Assembly: GCF_000803065.1 (NCBI RefSeq)
Contig: NZ_JSXI01000018.1
Location: 124,001-188,000 of the forward strand
Reading direction: 5' to 3'
Source of the DNA: Sphingomonas sp. ERG5
Lineage (GTDB): Bacteria > Pseudomonadota > Alphaproteobacteria > Sphingomonadales > Sphingomonadaceae
Length of the DNA: 64,000 nucleotides
Shown here: piece after piece, positions 36,046 to 44,318 of the stretch
Layout: each line of letters begins with the position of its first letter
Numbering within the stretch: position 1 is the first letter of the stretch
The notes under the pieces: generated by a model
The model's input: only the letters and a program-made list of their open reading frames with translations
What the model was told of the DNA's origin: nothing
Databases searched by the model: none
Program-made: the position numbers and the translations under genes

Positions 36046-36419
36046 TCGCCGCGCTGCTCTTCGTCGCGCTTGCCGGTCAGGCGGCGCCTGCCCAGGCTGC
36101 TCCGGCGCCCGCGCCTCAGGGTGAACCGATGGCCTGCACGATCGGCCCGGTCGAACGCAGCTTCGGCGGTTCCGACTGGGCGGTGTTTGCCTGCAGTGAT
36201 GGCAAAAGCGCCGTGGTGCTGTCGAAACCGGGAAGCCCGGCCGCGCCCTTCTACTTCGCGATCCAGCCACAACCCGATGGTCATTTCGATATTGCCGGTG
36301 AGGGCACGGGCGACAAGGCGCTGAGCGAAGCGGCCGGCAATGCCTTGCGGGACCTCGGCAAGGCGGGGCTGGCGCAGCTCGTCGCGGACGCGCGGGCTAC
36401 TGCCAAAAAGGGTCGCTGA
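36042..36419 (+). CDS. Hypothetical secreted protein behind tldD
   Basis: A 125-residue protein starting at GTG inside the tldD stop (GTGA). The N-terminus is a short signal peptide (VIAALLFVALAGQAAPAQA) followed by an Ala/Pro linker and a small domain with two Cys (MACTIGP and FACSDGKSA) that could pair in the periplasm. I recognise no family. Coupled translation with tldD suggests a shared process, but TldD is cytoplasmic, so a direct complex is not obvious. Confidence 0.7.
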   Translation: MIAALLFVALAGQAAPAQAAPAPAPQGEPMACTIGPVERSFGGSDWAVFACSDGKSAVVLSKPGSPAAPFYFAIQPQPDGHFDIAGEGTGDKALSEAAGNALRDLGKAGLAQLVADARATAKKGR

Positions 36420-36420
36420 T

Positions 36421-37353
36421 ATGAGGGCATGGCCCGTCCTTGACTGGGCCACATGGCGCGAGACCGCGATTGGCCTGCAATTGCGCACGCAGATCATCGG
36501 CAAGGTCCGGCTCGCGCTGACGCCATGGCTCAACCATAGCTGGCATGTGCCGCTCTACCTTACCGCGCGCGGCCTCTCGACTTCGCCGATCCCGTGCGGC
36601 GACCGCATTCTGCAGATCGATTTCGACTTCATTGCCGACACGGTGGTGCTGGCGACCAGCGATGGCGGGATGCGCACGATTCCGCTCACCGCCGGGACGA
36701 TCGCCGATTTCCATGCCGCGGTGATGGCGGCGCTGGCCGGTTTCGGAATCGATTGCCGCTTTGATCCGAAGCCGAGCGAAATGCCCGATGGCGTACCCTT
36801 TGCCGAGGATCGTGCCGAGCGGCCTTATGATGCCGAAGCGGTACGGAATTTCTGGCACGCGCTGATCCGCGTGGCGCGGATCTTCGGAGAATTCCGCACC
36901 GGCTTTCTTGGCAAGGCGAGCCCGACCCATTTCTTCTGGGGCAGCTTCGATCTCGCCTCGACGCGTTTCTCGGGACGCAGCGCGCCGCGCCATGCGGGCG
37001 GCCTGCCCGGCCTTCCCGACGCGGTGACGTGCGAGGCCTATAGCCATGAGGAAGCGAGCATCGGCTTCTGGCCGGGCAGCGACGCCTATCCGCATGCGTC
37101 ATTCTACGCCTATGCCTATCCCGCACCCACCGGCTATGCTGCGGCGACGGTTGAACCGGCCGAGGCGGCGTTCAACAATGATCTCGGCGAATTCCTGCTA
37201 TCCTATGACGTGGTGCGCACCGCCGCCGATCCCGATGCGGCATTGCTTGCCTTTTGTCGCTCGACCTATGATGCCGCCGCCGATCTCGGTGACTGGAACC
37301 GGACGGCGCTCGAATGCCCGCTCGGGCGCCCGCGTATTCCGCGCGCGGTCTGA
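36421..37353 (+). CDS. DUF5996 family protein
   Basis: A 310-residue protein of the DUF5996 type, unknown function. Typical parts are LDWATWRETAIGLQLRTQIIGKVRLALTPWLNHSWHVPLYLTARGL (read as separate blocks), FDFIADTVVLATSDG, THFFWGSFDLASTRFSGR and CEAYSHEEASIGFWPG, a Trp/His/aromatic-rich set suggesting a buried polar active site. The ATG lies one base after the stop of the secreted protein, so it shares the tldD transcript. Full length for the family. Confidence 0.85.
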   Translation: MRAWPVLDWATWRETAIGLQLRTQIIGKVRLALTPWLNHSWHVPLYLTARGLSTSPIPCGDRILQIDFDFIADTVVLATSDGGMRTIPLTAGTIADFHAAVMAALAGFGIDCRFDPKPSEMPDGVPFAEDRAERPYDAEAVRNFWHALIRVARIFGEFRTGFLGKASPTHFFWGSFDLASTRFSGRSAPRHAGGLPGLPDAVTCEAYSHEEASIGFWPGSDAYPHASFYAYAYPAPTGYAAATVEPAEAAFNNDLGEFLLSYDVVRTAADPDAALLAFCRSTYDAAADLGDWNRTALECPLGRPRIPRAV

Positions 37354-37400
37354 GCGGAACCAGTGTCGCCGGCCAGCGCTGGCATGATCGAGGTGTTGCG

Positions 37401-37952
37401 ATGGCCGAATTCTTCGACGCACTGACCGACGACCACCGCGCCTTCATCGCGCGCCAGCCGGTCTTCTTCGTCGCGACGGCGGCGGAAGGGGCGCGAATCA
37501 ACCTCAGTCCGAAAGGCATGGATTGCTTCCGCGTGCTCGACGGGAAGCGCGTCGCCTATCTCGATGTTGCGGGCTCGGGCAACGAGACCAATGCGCATCT
37601 GCTCGCCGACGGGCGCATCACCATCATGTTCTGCGCGTTCGACACTCCCGCCCTGATCTTCCGCATCTATGGCCGGGGACAGGCAGTGCTGCCGCAGGAC
37701 GGCCGTTGGGCCGAACTCACCCCGCACTTCGCCTTGTTGCCCGGCACGCGCCAGATCTTCGAAGTAATGATCGACCAGGTGCAGACCAGTTGCGGCTGGG
37801 GCGTGCCATACATGGCGTTCGAACGCGAACGGCAGACATTGGTCAAATATCATGCCGCATCGAACGATGCCGAGCGCTTCGGCAAATATGCCAAGCGTAC
37901 CACCAGCATTGATGGCCTGCCGGTGCGCAACCCGACCGTGGCGGCGCGATAA
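37401..37952 (+). CDS. Pyridoxamine 5-phosphate oxidase-like flavin protein
   Basis: A 183-residue protein with the split-barrel FMN-binding fold seen in PNPOx-like proteins: FIARQPVFFVATAA, RINLSPKGMDCFRVLD, VAYLDVAGSGNETNAHLLADGRITIMFCAF and RIYGRG. It belongs to the stand-alone group that binds flavin and is not the vitamin B6 enzyme itself. Substrate unknown. The stop codon shares TAATG with the DUF2007 gene, so the two are translationally linked. Confidence 0.85.
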   Translation: MAEFFDALTDDHRAFIARQPVFFVATAAEGARINLSPKGMDCFRVLDGKRVAYLDVAGSGNETNAHLLADGRITIMFCAFDTPALIFRIYGRGQAVLPQDGRWAELTPHFALLPGTRQIFEVMIDQVQTSCGWGVPYMAFERERQTLVKYHAASNDAERFGKYAKRTTSIDGLPVRNPTVAAR

Positions 37953-38155
37953 TGGCGCTTGTCGAACTGGGCCGATTCAATCGCAATGAAGCGCATATCC
38001 TGATCGGCCGGCTGGACTCGGAAAATATCGCTGCGCTCGCCTTTGACGGTGAATCGAGCATCGGCGACGGCAGCTATCTGTTCATCCCGGTGCGGGTGAT
38101 GGTCGACGAGGACGATCTGCATGCCGCGCGGGCGATCGTCGGAGACGCTGCCTGA
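37952..38155 (+). CDS. DUF2007 small signal-transducing-type protein
   Basis: A 67-residue protein matching DUF2007: ELGRFNRNEAHILIGRLDSENI, then LFIPVRVMVDEDDLHAARAIV. The family is a ferredoxin-like domain labelled as a putative signal-transducing protein with no proven role. Its ATG overlaps the TAA of the flavin protein gene. It ends the tldD run; a 162-base gap with the glnK promoter follows. Confidence 0.8.
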   Translation: MALVELGRFNRNEAHILIGRLDSENIAALAFDGESSIGDGSYLFIPVRVMVDEDDLHAARAIVGDAA

Positions 38156-38267
38156 TTCTCGGGCATTTGTTCGCAACTGCACAAATTTTTACCTTCGCTT
38201 AATCCCTGAGCCGGGGGCGGCGTGCGGAATCCGCGCGATTCCGCCCCGATTCCACGTTATTTCGACT

Positions 38268-38284
38268 CTGGCATGACCATTGCT
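38268..38284 (+). promoter_or_regulatory. Sigma-54 promoter for glnK-amtB
   Basis: CTGGCATGACCATTGCT keeps the invariant GG at -24 and GC at -12 with the right spacing (TGGCATG, four bases, TTGCT). A start about 12 bases after the GC gives a leader of roughly 22 bases before the glnK ATG. RpoN control fits a nitrogen-regulated PII/ammonium-channel operon, presumably activated by NtrC. I could not pick out a convincing NtrC site upstream. Confidence 0.85.
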
Positions 38285-38305
38285 GTGTTGCTCCCGGGAC
38301 AATGA

Positions 38306-38656
<351 letters not shown>

Positions 38657-38667
38657 GCAAGGGGGTA

Positions 38668-40125
38668 ATGATGAAGCATGGATTGAAACTTGCTGCCGGC
38701 GCAGGTCTTGCGCTGTTCGCGGCAATGCCCGCCTGGGCGCAGGTGGCCAATGCGGTCGCCGAAGCGGCGCCCGCCGCCGCAGCCGCTCCCGCCGCCTTTG
38801 TCCCGACCGCCGCGATGGTCAACAAGGGTGACGTCAGCTGGATGCTGATCTCATCGGCGCTGGTGCTGATGATGTCGGTGCCTGGCCTGGCGCTGTTCTA
38901 TGGCGGTCTGGTCCGCACCAAGAACATGCTGTCAGTGCTGATGCAGGTGCTGACCATCGTCTGCGTCGCCTCGCTCGTCTGGGTGTGCTGGGGCTATTCG
39001 ATGGCCTTTACCAATGGCGGCGCGCTGAACTCCGTCGTCGGCGGCTTTTCCAAGGTGTTTCTCAAGGGGGTCGATGCGACGACCTTCGGCGCCACCTTCA
39101 GCAACGGCGTCTATCTTCCCGAATATGTCTTCGTGATCTTCCAGATGACCTTTGCCTGCATCACGCCCGCGCTGATCGTCGGGGCGTTCGCGGAACGCAT
39201 CAAGTTCACGCCGTTGATCATCTTCGTGGTCGCCTGGCTGACCATCGTCTATTTCCCGATGGCGCACATGGTCTGGTACTGGGCCGGCCCGGACTTCCTG
39301 GCGGCGTCCCCGGACGACCATGGCCTGTTGTGGGGCTGGGGCGCGCTCGACTTTGCCGGCGGCACCGTGGTGCACATCAATGCCGGTATCGCGGGCCTGG
39401 CCGGTGCGATCATCGTGGGCAAGCGTCTCGGCTACAAGACCGAGCCGATGCCGCCGCACTCGCTGACCATGACCATGATCGGCGCTGCGCTGCTGTGGGT
39501 GGGCTGGTTCGGCTTCAATGCCGGCTCCAACCTCGAATCCAATGCCGTGACCGCGGTCGCCTTCATCAACACCTTCGTCGCCACGGCTGCCGCCGGTGTG
39601 ATGTGGGCGGTGATCGAACAGATCATCCACAAGAAACCATCGCTGCTTGGTGCGGCTTCGGGTGTCGTCGCCGGTCTGGTAGCGATCACTCCGGCGGCCG
39701 GCTTTGCTGCGCCGATGACCTCGATCGTCCTCGGTGCGGTGGCCTCGATTGTCTGCTTCTTCTTCGTGACGACGGTGAAGAACAAGTTCGGCTATGACGA
39801 CTCGCTCGACGTGTTCGGGGTCCATTGCATCGGCGGCATCGTCGGTGCGCTCGGCACCGCGATCGTCGCGTCGCCCGCGCTCGGTGGCCAGGGCTATTTC
39901 GACTATACCGTGATGCCGGCGGCGTTCCATCCGGAACTCTACAGCATCGGCGCTCAGCTGATCACCCAGGCAAAGGCCGTGGGCGTGACGCTGATCTGGT
40001 CCGGCGGCGTTTCGACGGTGCTGTTCCTGGCGCTCAAATACACCATTGGCCTGCGCCCCTCCGCCGAAGTCGAGCATGACGGTCTCGACATCAGCGAGCA
40101 CGGCGAACGCGCCTATAATTATTGA
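38668..40125 (+). CDS. amtB: Ammonium transporter
   Basis: A 485-residue channel with a cleavable signal peptide (LKLAAGAGLALFAAMPAWA), an Ala-rich linker and 11 membrane helices. Hallmarks are LISSALVLMMSVPGLALFYGGLVRTKN, DFAGGTVVHINAGIAGLAGA with the first pore His, and DVFGVHCIGGIVGA with the second pore His. The trimer lets ammonium in and is blocked by GlnK. The ATG at 38668/38671 has AAGGGGG just upstream; GTG at 38653 would overlap glnK. A strong terminator follows. Confidence 0.96.
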   Translation: MMKHGLKLAAGAGLALFAAMPAWAQVANAVAEAAPAAAAAPAAFVPTAAMVNKGDVSWMLISSALVLMMSVPGLALFYGGLVRTKNMLSVLMQVLTIVCVASLVWVCWGYSMAFTNGGALNSVVGGFSKVFLKGVDATTFGATFSNGVYLPEYVFVIFQMTFACITPALIVGAFAERIKFTPLIIFVVAWLTIVYFPMAHMVWYWAGPDFLAASPDDHGLLWGWGALDFAGGTVVHINAGIAGLAGAIIVGKRLGYKTEPMPPHSLTMTMIGAALLWVGWFGFNAGSNLESNAVTAVAFINTFVATAAAGVMWAVIEQIIHKKPSLLGAASGVVAGLVAITPAAGFAAPMTSIVLGAVASIVCFFFVTTVKNKFGYDDSLDVFGVHCIGGIVGALGTAIVASPALGGQGYFDYTVMPAAFHPELYSIGAQLITQAKAVGVTLIWSGGVSTVLFLALKYTIGLRPSAEVEHDGLDISEHGERAYNY

Positions 40126-40191
40126 CCAGATTGGGGGCCGGCCTCGGGGGAGACCGGCTTCCAAACCATGTTCCTCCTGCGGACGACCTCA

Positions 40192-40222
40192 GGCCGGTGC
40201 GGCAACGCACCGGCCCTTTTTT
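40192..40222. terminator. Rho-independent terminator after amtB, shared with the convergent small gene
   Basis: GGCCGGTGC (40192-40200), six-base loop, GCACCGGCC (40207-40215) and then CTTTTTTT. It ends glnK-amtB. Its right end overlaps the stop codon of the small membrane protein gene on the other strand. Confidence 0.92.
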
Positions 40223-40403
40223 ACGTCTCGGATTGGCCTTCGGGCTGATCGGGTTCCGCCGTCTCTTCGGCTTCGACCCCAGCCTTCTCATCCTGCTGTT
40301 GACGATAGCGCCGGGCAGCGAGCGTCGCGCCGAGAATGAATCCGCCCGGCACGAGGCAGACCGTGGCGATAAGCCCGACCCGGCTCCACAATTTCTTGTC
40401 CAT
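40221..40403 (-). CDS. Small single-pass membrane protein
   Basis: A 60-residue protein: a short basic start (MDKKLWSR), one hydrophobic helix with a kink (VGLIATVCLVPGGFILGATLAA), a basic stop-transfer (RRYRQQQ) and an acidic, disordered tail. The ATG and charge pattern look real, but I recognise no family. It lies upstream of nothing on its strand and converges on amtB at the terminator; it starts 17 bases after the GMC oxidoreductase stop, so it may be the last gene of that transcript. Confidence 0.6.
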   Translation of the reverse strand: MDKKLWSRVGLIATVCLVPGGFILGATLAARRYRQQQDEKAGVEAEETAEPDQPEGQSET

Positions 40404-40420
40404 GCCGCGCCCTTAGCGCG

Positions 40421-42007
40421 TCAGGCGAGATCCGCCTTCACGAAATCGGCACAGCGCTCGCCGATCATGATCGATGGCGCATTGGTGTTGCCCGACACCA
40501 GCTTGGGCATGATCGAGGCATCGGCGACGTACAGTCCCTCGACTCCGCGCACGCGCAGTTGCGGGTCGCACACCGCCATCTCGTCCGATCCCATTCGCGC
40601 GGTGCCGACGGGGTGGTAGATGGTGTCGGCCCGCGCGCGGATCAGCCGTTCGAGCGCCTCATCGTCATCCAGGTCGATCGGATAGCGGTCCTTGCCCTTG
40701 TGATCCGCCAGTGGCGGCGCTTCGAGGATGCGGTACATTGCCCGCACGCCTTTCTTCAGCAATTCGACATCGCGGCGGTCGCTCAGGAAAGCGGGGTCGA
40801 TCAATGGCGCGGCGCGCGCATCGATCGATTGCAGCGTCACCGTGCCATGGCTTTCCGGGCGCAACACGCAGACATGGCAGGAAAAGCCATGCGTCTTGAG
40901 CTTGGTGCGGCCGTGATCCTCAAGCATCACCGGCACGAAATGCAGCTGGATGTCGGGCGCCGGCGCGTTCGAATCGAGCGTCAGGAACCCGCCCGCCTCG
41001 GCATAGGGCGTGGTCATCGCGCCGCTGCGCTTGCGGAACCACTGGATCACCGCGCCGGCCGATTTCAGCGTGCCGGCGAGCGACTGGCCGATGAAATAGC
41101 TGCCCTGGGTCTCGAACCCGGCGACATAATCGACATGGTCCTGCAAATTGGTGCCGACCGCGGGCCGGTCGGTGCGCACCGCAATGCCGTGCTCGTTGAG
41201 ATGCGCGCCCGGACCGATGCCCGACAGCATGAGCAATTGCGGCGTACCGAACACGCCGCCGGCCAGCACCACCGCGCGCCTGGCCTTGATGATCTTCTCC
41301 TTGCCGTCCTGCAGATAGGCGACGCCCCAGGCGCGGCCTTCGTCGAACAGCACGCGCTCGGCGACGACGTCGGTCAGGACTTCGAGGTTGCGGCGATCAC
41401 GCGCCGGCTCGACATAGGCGCGCGATGCGCTCCAGCGCTCGCCGCCATGCTGTGTCACCTGGTAAAGGCCGATGCCTTCCTGCCGCGCCCCGTTGAAATC
41501 GTCATTGCCGGGGAGTTGCAGGTTGCGCGCCGCCTCGACGAACTCAAGGCTGCCGGGGTGCGGCGAGCGCTGGTTGCTGACCCTGAGCGGGCCATCGCCG
41601 CCGTGGAAGTCATCGCCGCCGCGCTCGTTTGATTCGGATTTCCTGAACCAGGGCAGCACATCGTCATAGGACCAGCCGGGACAGCCCATCGCCGCCCAAT
41701 TGTCGTAGTCCCAGGCGGCCCCGCGCAGATAGAGCATCGCGTTGATCGCGCTCGACCCGCCCAGGCCGCGCCCGCGTGGCTGATAGCCACGCCGGCCATT
41801 GAGCCCGGCCTGCGGCACGGTTTCGAATTGCCAGTTGGTCTTCTCGGTCTGGAAGGCGAGGAAACCGGGGATGCGGGTGCGAAGTCCGGTATTGCGGCCG
41901 CCCGCTTCAAGCAGGGCGACGGTGTACTTCCCGTCTTCGCTCAGGCGGCCTGCGGCGGCGCTCCCGCCCGATCCTCCTCCGACGACGACGATATCGGCTT
42001 CTTCCAC
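40421..42007 (-). CDS. GMC-family FAD oxidoreductase (choline/alcohol dehydrogenase-like)
   Basis: A 528-residue flavoenzyme. The N-terminus has the FAD loop ADIVVVGGGSGGSAAAGRL; then GRGLGGSSAINAMLYLRG and VVLAGGVFGTPQLLMLSGIG (the two GMC signatures), and the C-terminal catalytic His/Asn region in IYHPVGTARMG and SGNTNAPSIMIGER. It oxidises a primary alcohol of unknown identity. GTG at 42007 is preferred because GGAGGG lies six bases upstream; this makes the gene start inside the last 67 bases of the hydroxylase gene. No betB or betI neighbours, so choline oxidation is not implied. Confidence 0.9.
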   Translation of the reverse strand: MEEADIVVVGGGSGGSAAAGRLSEDGKYTVALLEAGGRNTGLRTRIPGFLAFQTEKTNWQFETVPQAGLNGRRGYQPRGRGLGGSSAINAMLYLRGAAWDYDNWAAMGCPGWSYDDVLPWFRKSESNERGGDDFHGGDGPLRVSNQRSPHPGSLEFVEAARNLQLPGNDDFNGARQEGIGLYQVTQHGGERWSASRAYVEPARDRRNLEVLTDVVAERVLFDEGRAWGVAYLQDGKEKIIKARRAVVLAGGVFGTPQLLMLSGIGPGAHLNEHGIAVRTDRPAVGTNLQDHVDYVAGFETQGSYFIGQSLAGTLKSAGAVIQWFRKRSGAMTTPYAEAGGFLTLDSNAPAPDIQLHFVPVMLEDHGRTKLKTHGFSCHVCVLRPESHGTVTLQSIDARAAPLIDPAFLSDRRDVELLKKGVRAMYRILEAPPLADHKGKDRYPIDLDDDEALERLIRARADTIYHPVGTARMGSDEMAVCDPQLRVRGVEGLYVADASIMPKLVSGNTNAPSIMIGERCADFVKADLA

Positions 42008-42921
42008 GGCGCACCCTCCACCCGGCGCTGCTTTTCCAGCCAGCGCTCTTTGATAATTTCCGACGTATCGCGGCTGCCGTCGTGGCTCCACCCCGGCGGC
42101 ATGGTCATATAGCCCAGTTTGGCACGCCAGCCCGGCGCCGCCCACACGTCCTTCGCGATGCCGATCCATTCGTGGAACGCGGCCCAGAGTATGTTGAAGC
42201 TGCCGAGATTGTGCACGATCCCATAGCGCGGCCGGTCATCGTCGCGCTCGGGCTCGAACGTGCCGAACATCCGGTCCCAGATGATGAACACGCCGGCATA
42301 ATTCTTGTCGAGATAGCGCGCATTGGTCGCATGATGGACACGGTGATGCGACGGAGTGTTCATCACCGCTTCGAACCAGCGCGGGCAGCGCCCGATCACT
42401 TCGGTATGGATCCAGAACTGGTAGATCAGATTGATCGCGCCGACGAACAGCAGCATTGCGGGCGGAAAGCCGATCAGCGCGAGCGGCAGGCGGAAAATGA
42501 AGCCAAGCGAGACGAAGCCGGTCCAGGTCTGTCGTAGCGCGGTCGACAGATTATAATGCTGGCTCGAATGATGGATGACATGGCTCGCCCAGAACCACCG
42601 TACGCGGTGCGCCGAGCGGTGAAAGGCATAATAGGCCAGGTCGTCGATCACGAAGGCGAGCAGGAACCAGTACCAGGCATAACCGATGTCGAAGAGACGG
42701 AACTGCCACACCCAGACGGCGATGGCGTAAGCGATGCCGGCGGTGAGGACGCCCGCCACCGTGCTGCCCAGCCCAAGCGCGAGCGAGGTCAGTGTATCGC
42801 GGGGTTCGTAGCGCGTCCGGTCTCTGAATCGCGCGACCACCATCTCGATCGCGACGAGCAGGACAAAGCCCGGCACGGCATATTTGACCGGGTCGAAAGC
42901 GACGAGGAAATGCAGATCCAT
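41941..42921 (-). CDS. Sterol desaturase / fatty-acid hydroxylase family membrane protein
   Basis: A 326-residue di-iron membrane enzyme. Four or five hydrophobic segments surround three His boxes: AFHRSAHRV, HVIHHSSQHYN and HHRVHHATN. These ligate the two irons in the superfamily that hydroxylates or desaturates lipids, including carotenoids. The tail after about residue 300 is charged and overlaps the downstream GMC oxidoreductase gene by 67 bp, so the pair may act on one substrate, the hydroxylase making an alcohol that the dehydrogenase oxidises (inference). ATG at 42921. Confidence 0.9.
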   Translation of the reverse strand: MDLHFLVAFDPVKYAVPGFVLLVAIEMVVARFRDRTRYEPRDTLTSLALGLGSTVAGVLTAGIAYAIAVWVWQFRLFDIGYAWYWFLLAFVIDDLAYYAFHRSAHRVRWFWASHVIHHSSQHYNLSTALRQTWTGFVSLGFIFRLPLALIGFPPAMLLFVGAINLIYQFWIHTEVIGRCPRWFEAVMNTPSHHRVHHATNARYLDKNYAGVFIIWDRMFGTFEPERDDDRPRYGIVHNLGSFNILWAAFHEWIGIAKDVWAAPGWRAKLGYMTMPPGWSHDGSRDTSEIIKERWLEKQRRVEGAPWKKPISSSSEEDRAGAPPQAA

Positions 42922-42929
42922 AAGGCTGC

Positions 42930-43319
42930 TTACACTCTTGTCAGCGACGCTTCCAGTCCGCGTACATCCTCATCGATCACGCCGAGCAGCACGACGCCGC
43001 CGAACAGGCGCTCGCCGGTGTCGATCTCGACCCCCTCGACCGCCGGACGGATGCGCAGTGGCGCGAGCAGGCGGCGCGCGGCGACCTTGGCGCCGTGGCG
43101 CTTCAGCACCGCGATCGCGCCATTGCCCGCGACCAGGGCGGCATTGCCGTCGGTGCTGACGATCGCGGCGCGCGCTTCGAATCCAGCAAGCATGTCCTCG
43201 GCCATTTCACGCGCCTTGGCCGCATCGCCGATCCGGCTCTCACCCAGCTTGAGCAGATGCGCGATCCCGGCCAGGCCAAGAATCGCGACCAGGCTGCCGC
43301 CAAGCTGGATCCAACTCAT
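42930..43319 (-). CDS. Hypothetical membrane-anchored protein
   Basis: A 129-residue protein starting with a single membrane helix (WIQLGGSLVAILGLAGIAHLL), then a small alpha/beta domain (AAKAREMAEDMLAGFEA, AAIVSTDGNAALVAGNG, GVEIDTGERLFGGVVLLGVIDEDV). I do not recognise a family. It overlaps the phosphatase-like gene upstream (ATGA) and precedes the hydroxylase gene by eight bases, so it is part of a minus-strand run. Confidence 0.7.
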   Translation of the reverse strand: MSWIQLGGSLVAILGLAGIAHLLKLGESRIGDAAKAREMAEDMLAGFEARAAIVSTDGNAALVAGNGAIAVLKRHGAKVAARRLLAPLRIRPAVEGVEIDTGERLFGGVVLLGVIDEDVRGLEASLTRV

Positions 43320-43768
43320 CTGCCCGAGGCCCCGGAATTTCCCGAAGACAACGCATCGAGCAGCGGCCGGATGCCGGTCAGGTCGTATCCGGTGGCGGCG
43401 GCCTTCGCCATCACGGTGTCGGGATGATCGCCCATCTTGACCCGTGCCAGCGCCCAGAGATTGCACGACCGCGTGCCCGAGCGGCAATAAGCCAGTACCG
43501 GTCCGCCCGCATCCTCGAGCGCCGCGACCATCGCATCGACCTGATTGCCGGAGAAACCCGAATGCGTAACCGGGATCTCGGTATATTTCAGGTGCAGCGT
43601 CTCCGCGATCAGCCGGATCGCCGCGCCCTCGGGCTGGCCGGCCTCCTCATCGTCGGGCCGGTTGTTGATGATCGCGGTAAAGCCGGCGCGCGCGATTTCG
43701 GTCACGTCGGCGGGCGTGATCTGCGGGGCGACCGAAATCGAGTCGTCGATGGGGCGGATATTAGTCAT
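43316..43768 (-). CDS. TIGR01244 (DUF442) phosphatase-like protein
   Basis: A 150-residue protein with the cysteine-phosphatase P-loop AYCRSGTRS (C-x5-R) and upstream GFTAIINNRPDDE and YTEIPVT, the layout of the TIGR01244/DUF442 family (sometimes fused to sulfide-related beta-lactamase-fold enzymes such as Blh). Acts on phospho-protein or another substrate; not defined. The ATG at 43768 gives MTNIRPIDDSISVAPQI, the family start. It overlaps the next gene by 4 bp. Confidence 0.88.
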   Translation of the reverse strand: MTNIRPIDDSISVAPQITPADVTEIARAGFTAIINNRPDDEEAGQPEGAAIRLIAETLHLKYTEIPVTHSGFSGNQVDAMVAALEDAGGPVLAYCRSGTRSCNLWALARVKMGDHPDTVMAKAAATGYDLTGIRPLLDALSSGNSGASGR

Positions 43769-43823
43769 GACCCCGACCTTGCCGCCCGCCGCGCGCAAAG
43801 TCGAGATGGCTGCGGACAAGGAA

Positions 43824-44318
43824 TTATTGTTGGAGATCCTCATAGCCGACAAGTGCTGAGGTCACCGCCGCGTCGCGCGCATATTTCCTGCGCAATGCCG
43901 CCGCCTCGGCATCGATTCCCTTGCAGGTTTCCGCGACCGCCTTTTCCAGCTCGGCGCGGCGTTCTGCATCGTAATCGGGCTCGCCGATGAAATGCTCGCA
44001 ATCCTCATAGCGCGCGACGAAACGCTGCATGTCGCCGGGCAAGCCGCGCGCCTTGGGATAAATGGTCAATTGCTGTTCGTTGAAGGCTGAGGCTTCGTCA
44101 GGCGTGGGTGATGGCGTTTCGACCGGCGCGGGAGCCGCCGGTATGGGCGTGGGATTGGTGGGGGAGGGCGTTGTGGGCGAAGGTGCCGGGGAGATCATCA
44201 CCGCCTCATTTTCCACCATCATTGGCGCGCCGGTCGCGGTCGCGACATTGCCGGGCTGAGATTCCGACGTGCAGCCACACAGGGCGGCGCTCGCGATCAA
44301 TGCCGCCAGGACTCTCAT
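43824..44318 (-). CDS. Pro-rich lipoprotein behind recQ
   Basis: A 164-residue lipoprotein: signal MRVLAALIASAALCGC with a good lipobox (Cys16), a long Pro/Thr/Ser-rich linker (about 44-72) and a helical C-terminal half with two Cys (EDCEHF and ETCKGID) spaced to form a disulfide. I recognise no family. Its ATG overlaps the recQ stop by 4 bp, yet the products act in different compartments, so the coupling is probably only transcriptional. Confidence 0.72.
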   Translation of the reverse strand: MRVLAALIASAALCGCTSESQPGNVATATGAPMMVENEAVMISPAPSPTTPSPTNPTPIPAAPAPVETPSPTPDEASAFNEQQLTIYPKARGLPGDMQRFVARYEDCEHFIGEPDYDAERRAELEKAVAETCKGIDAEAAALRRKYARDAAVTSALVGYEDLQQ

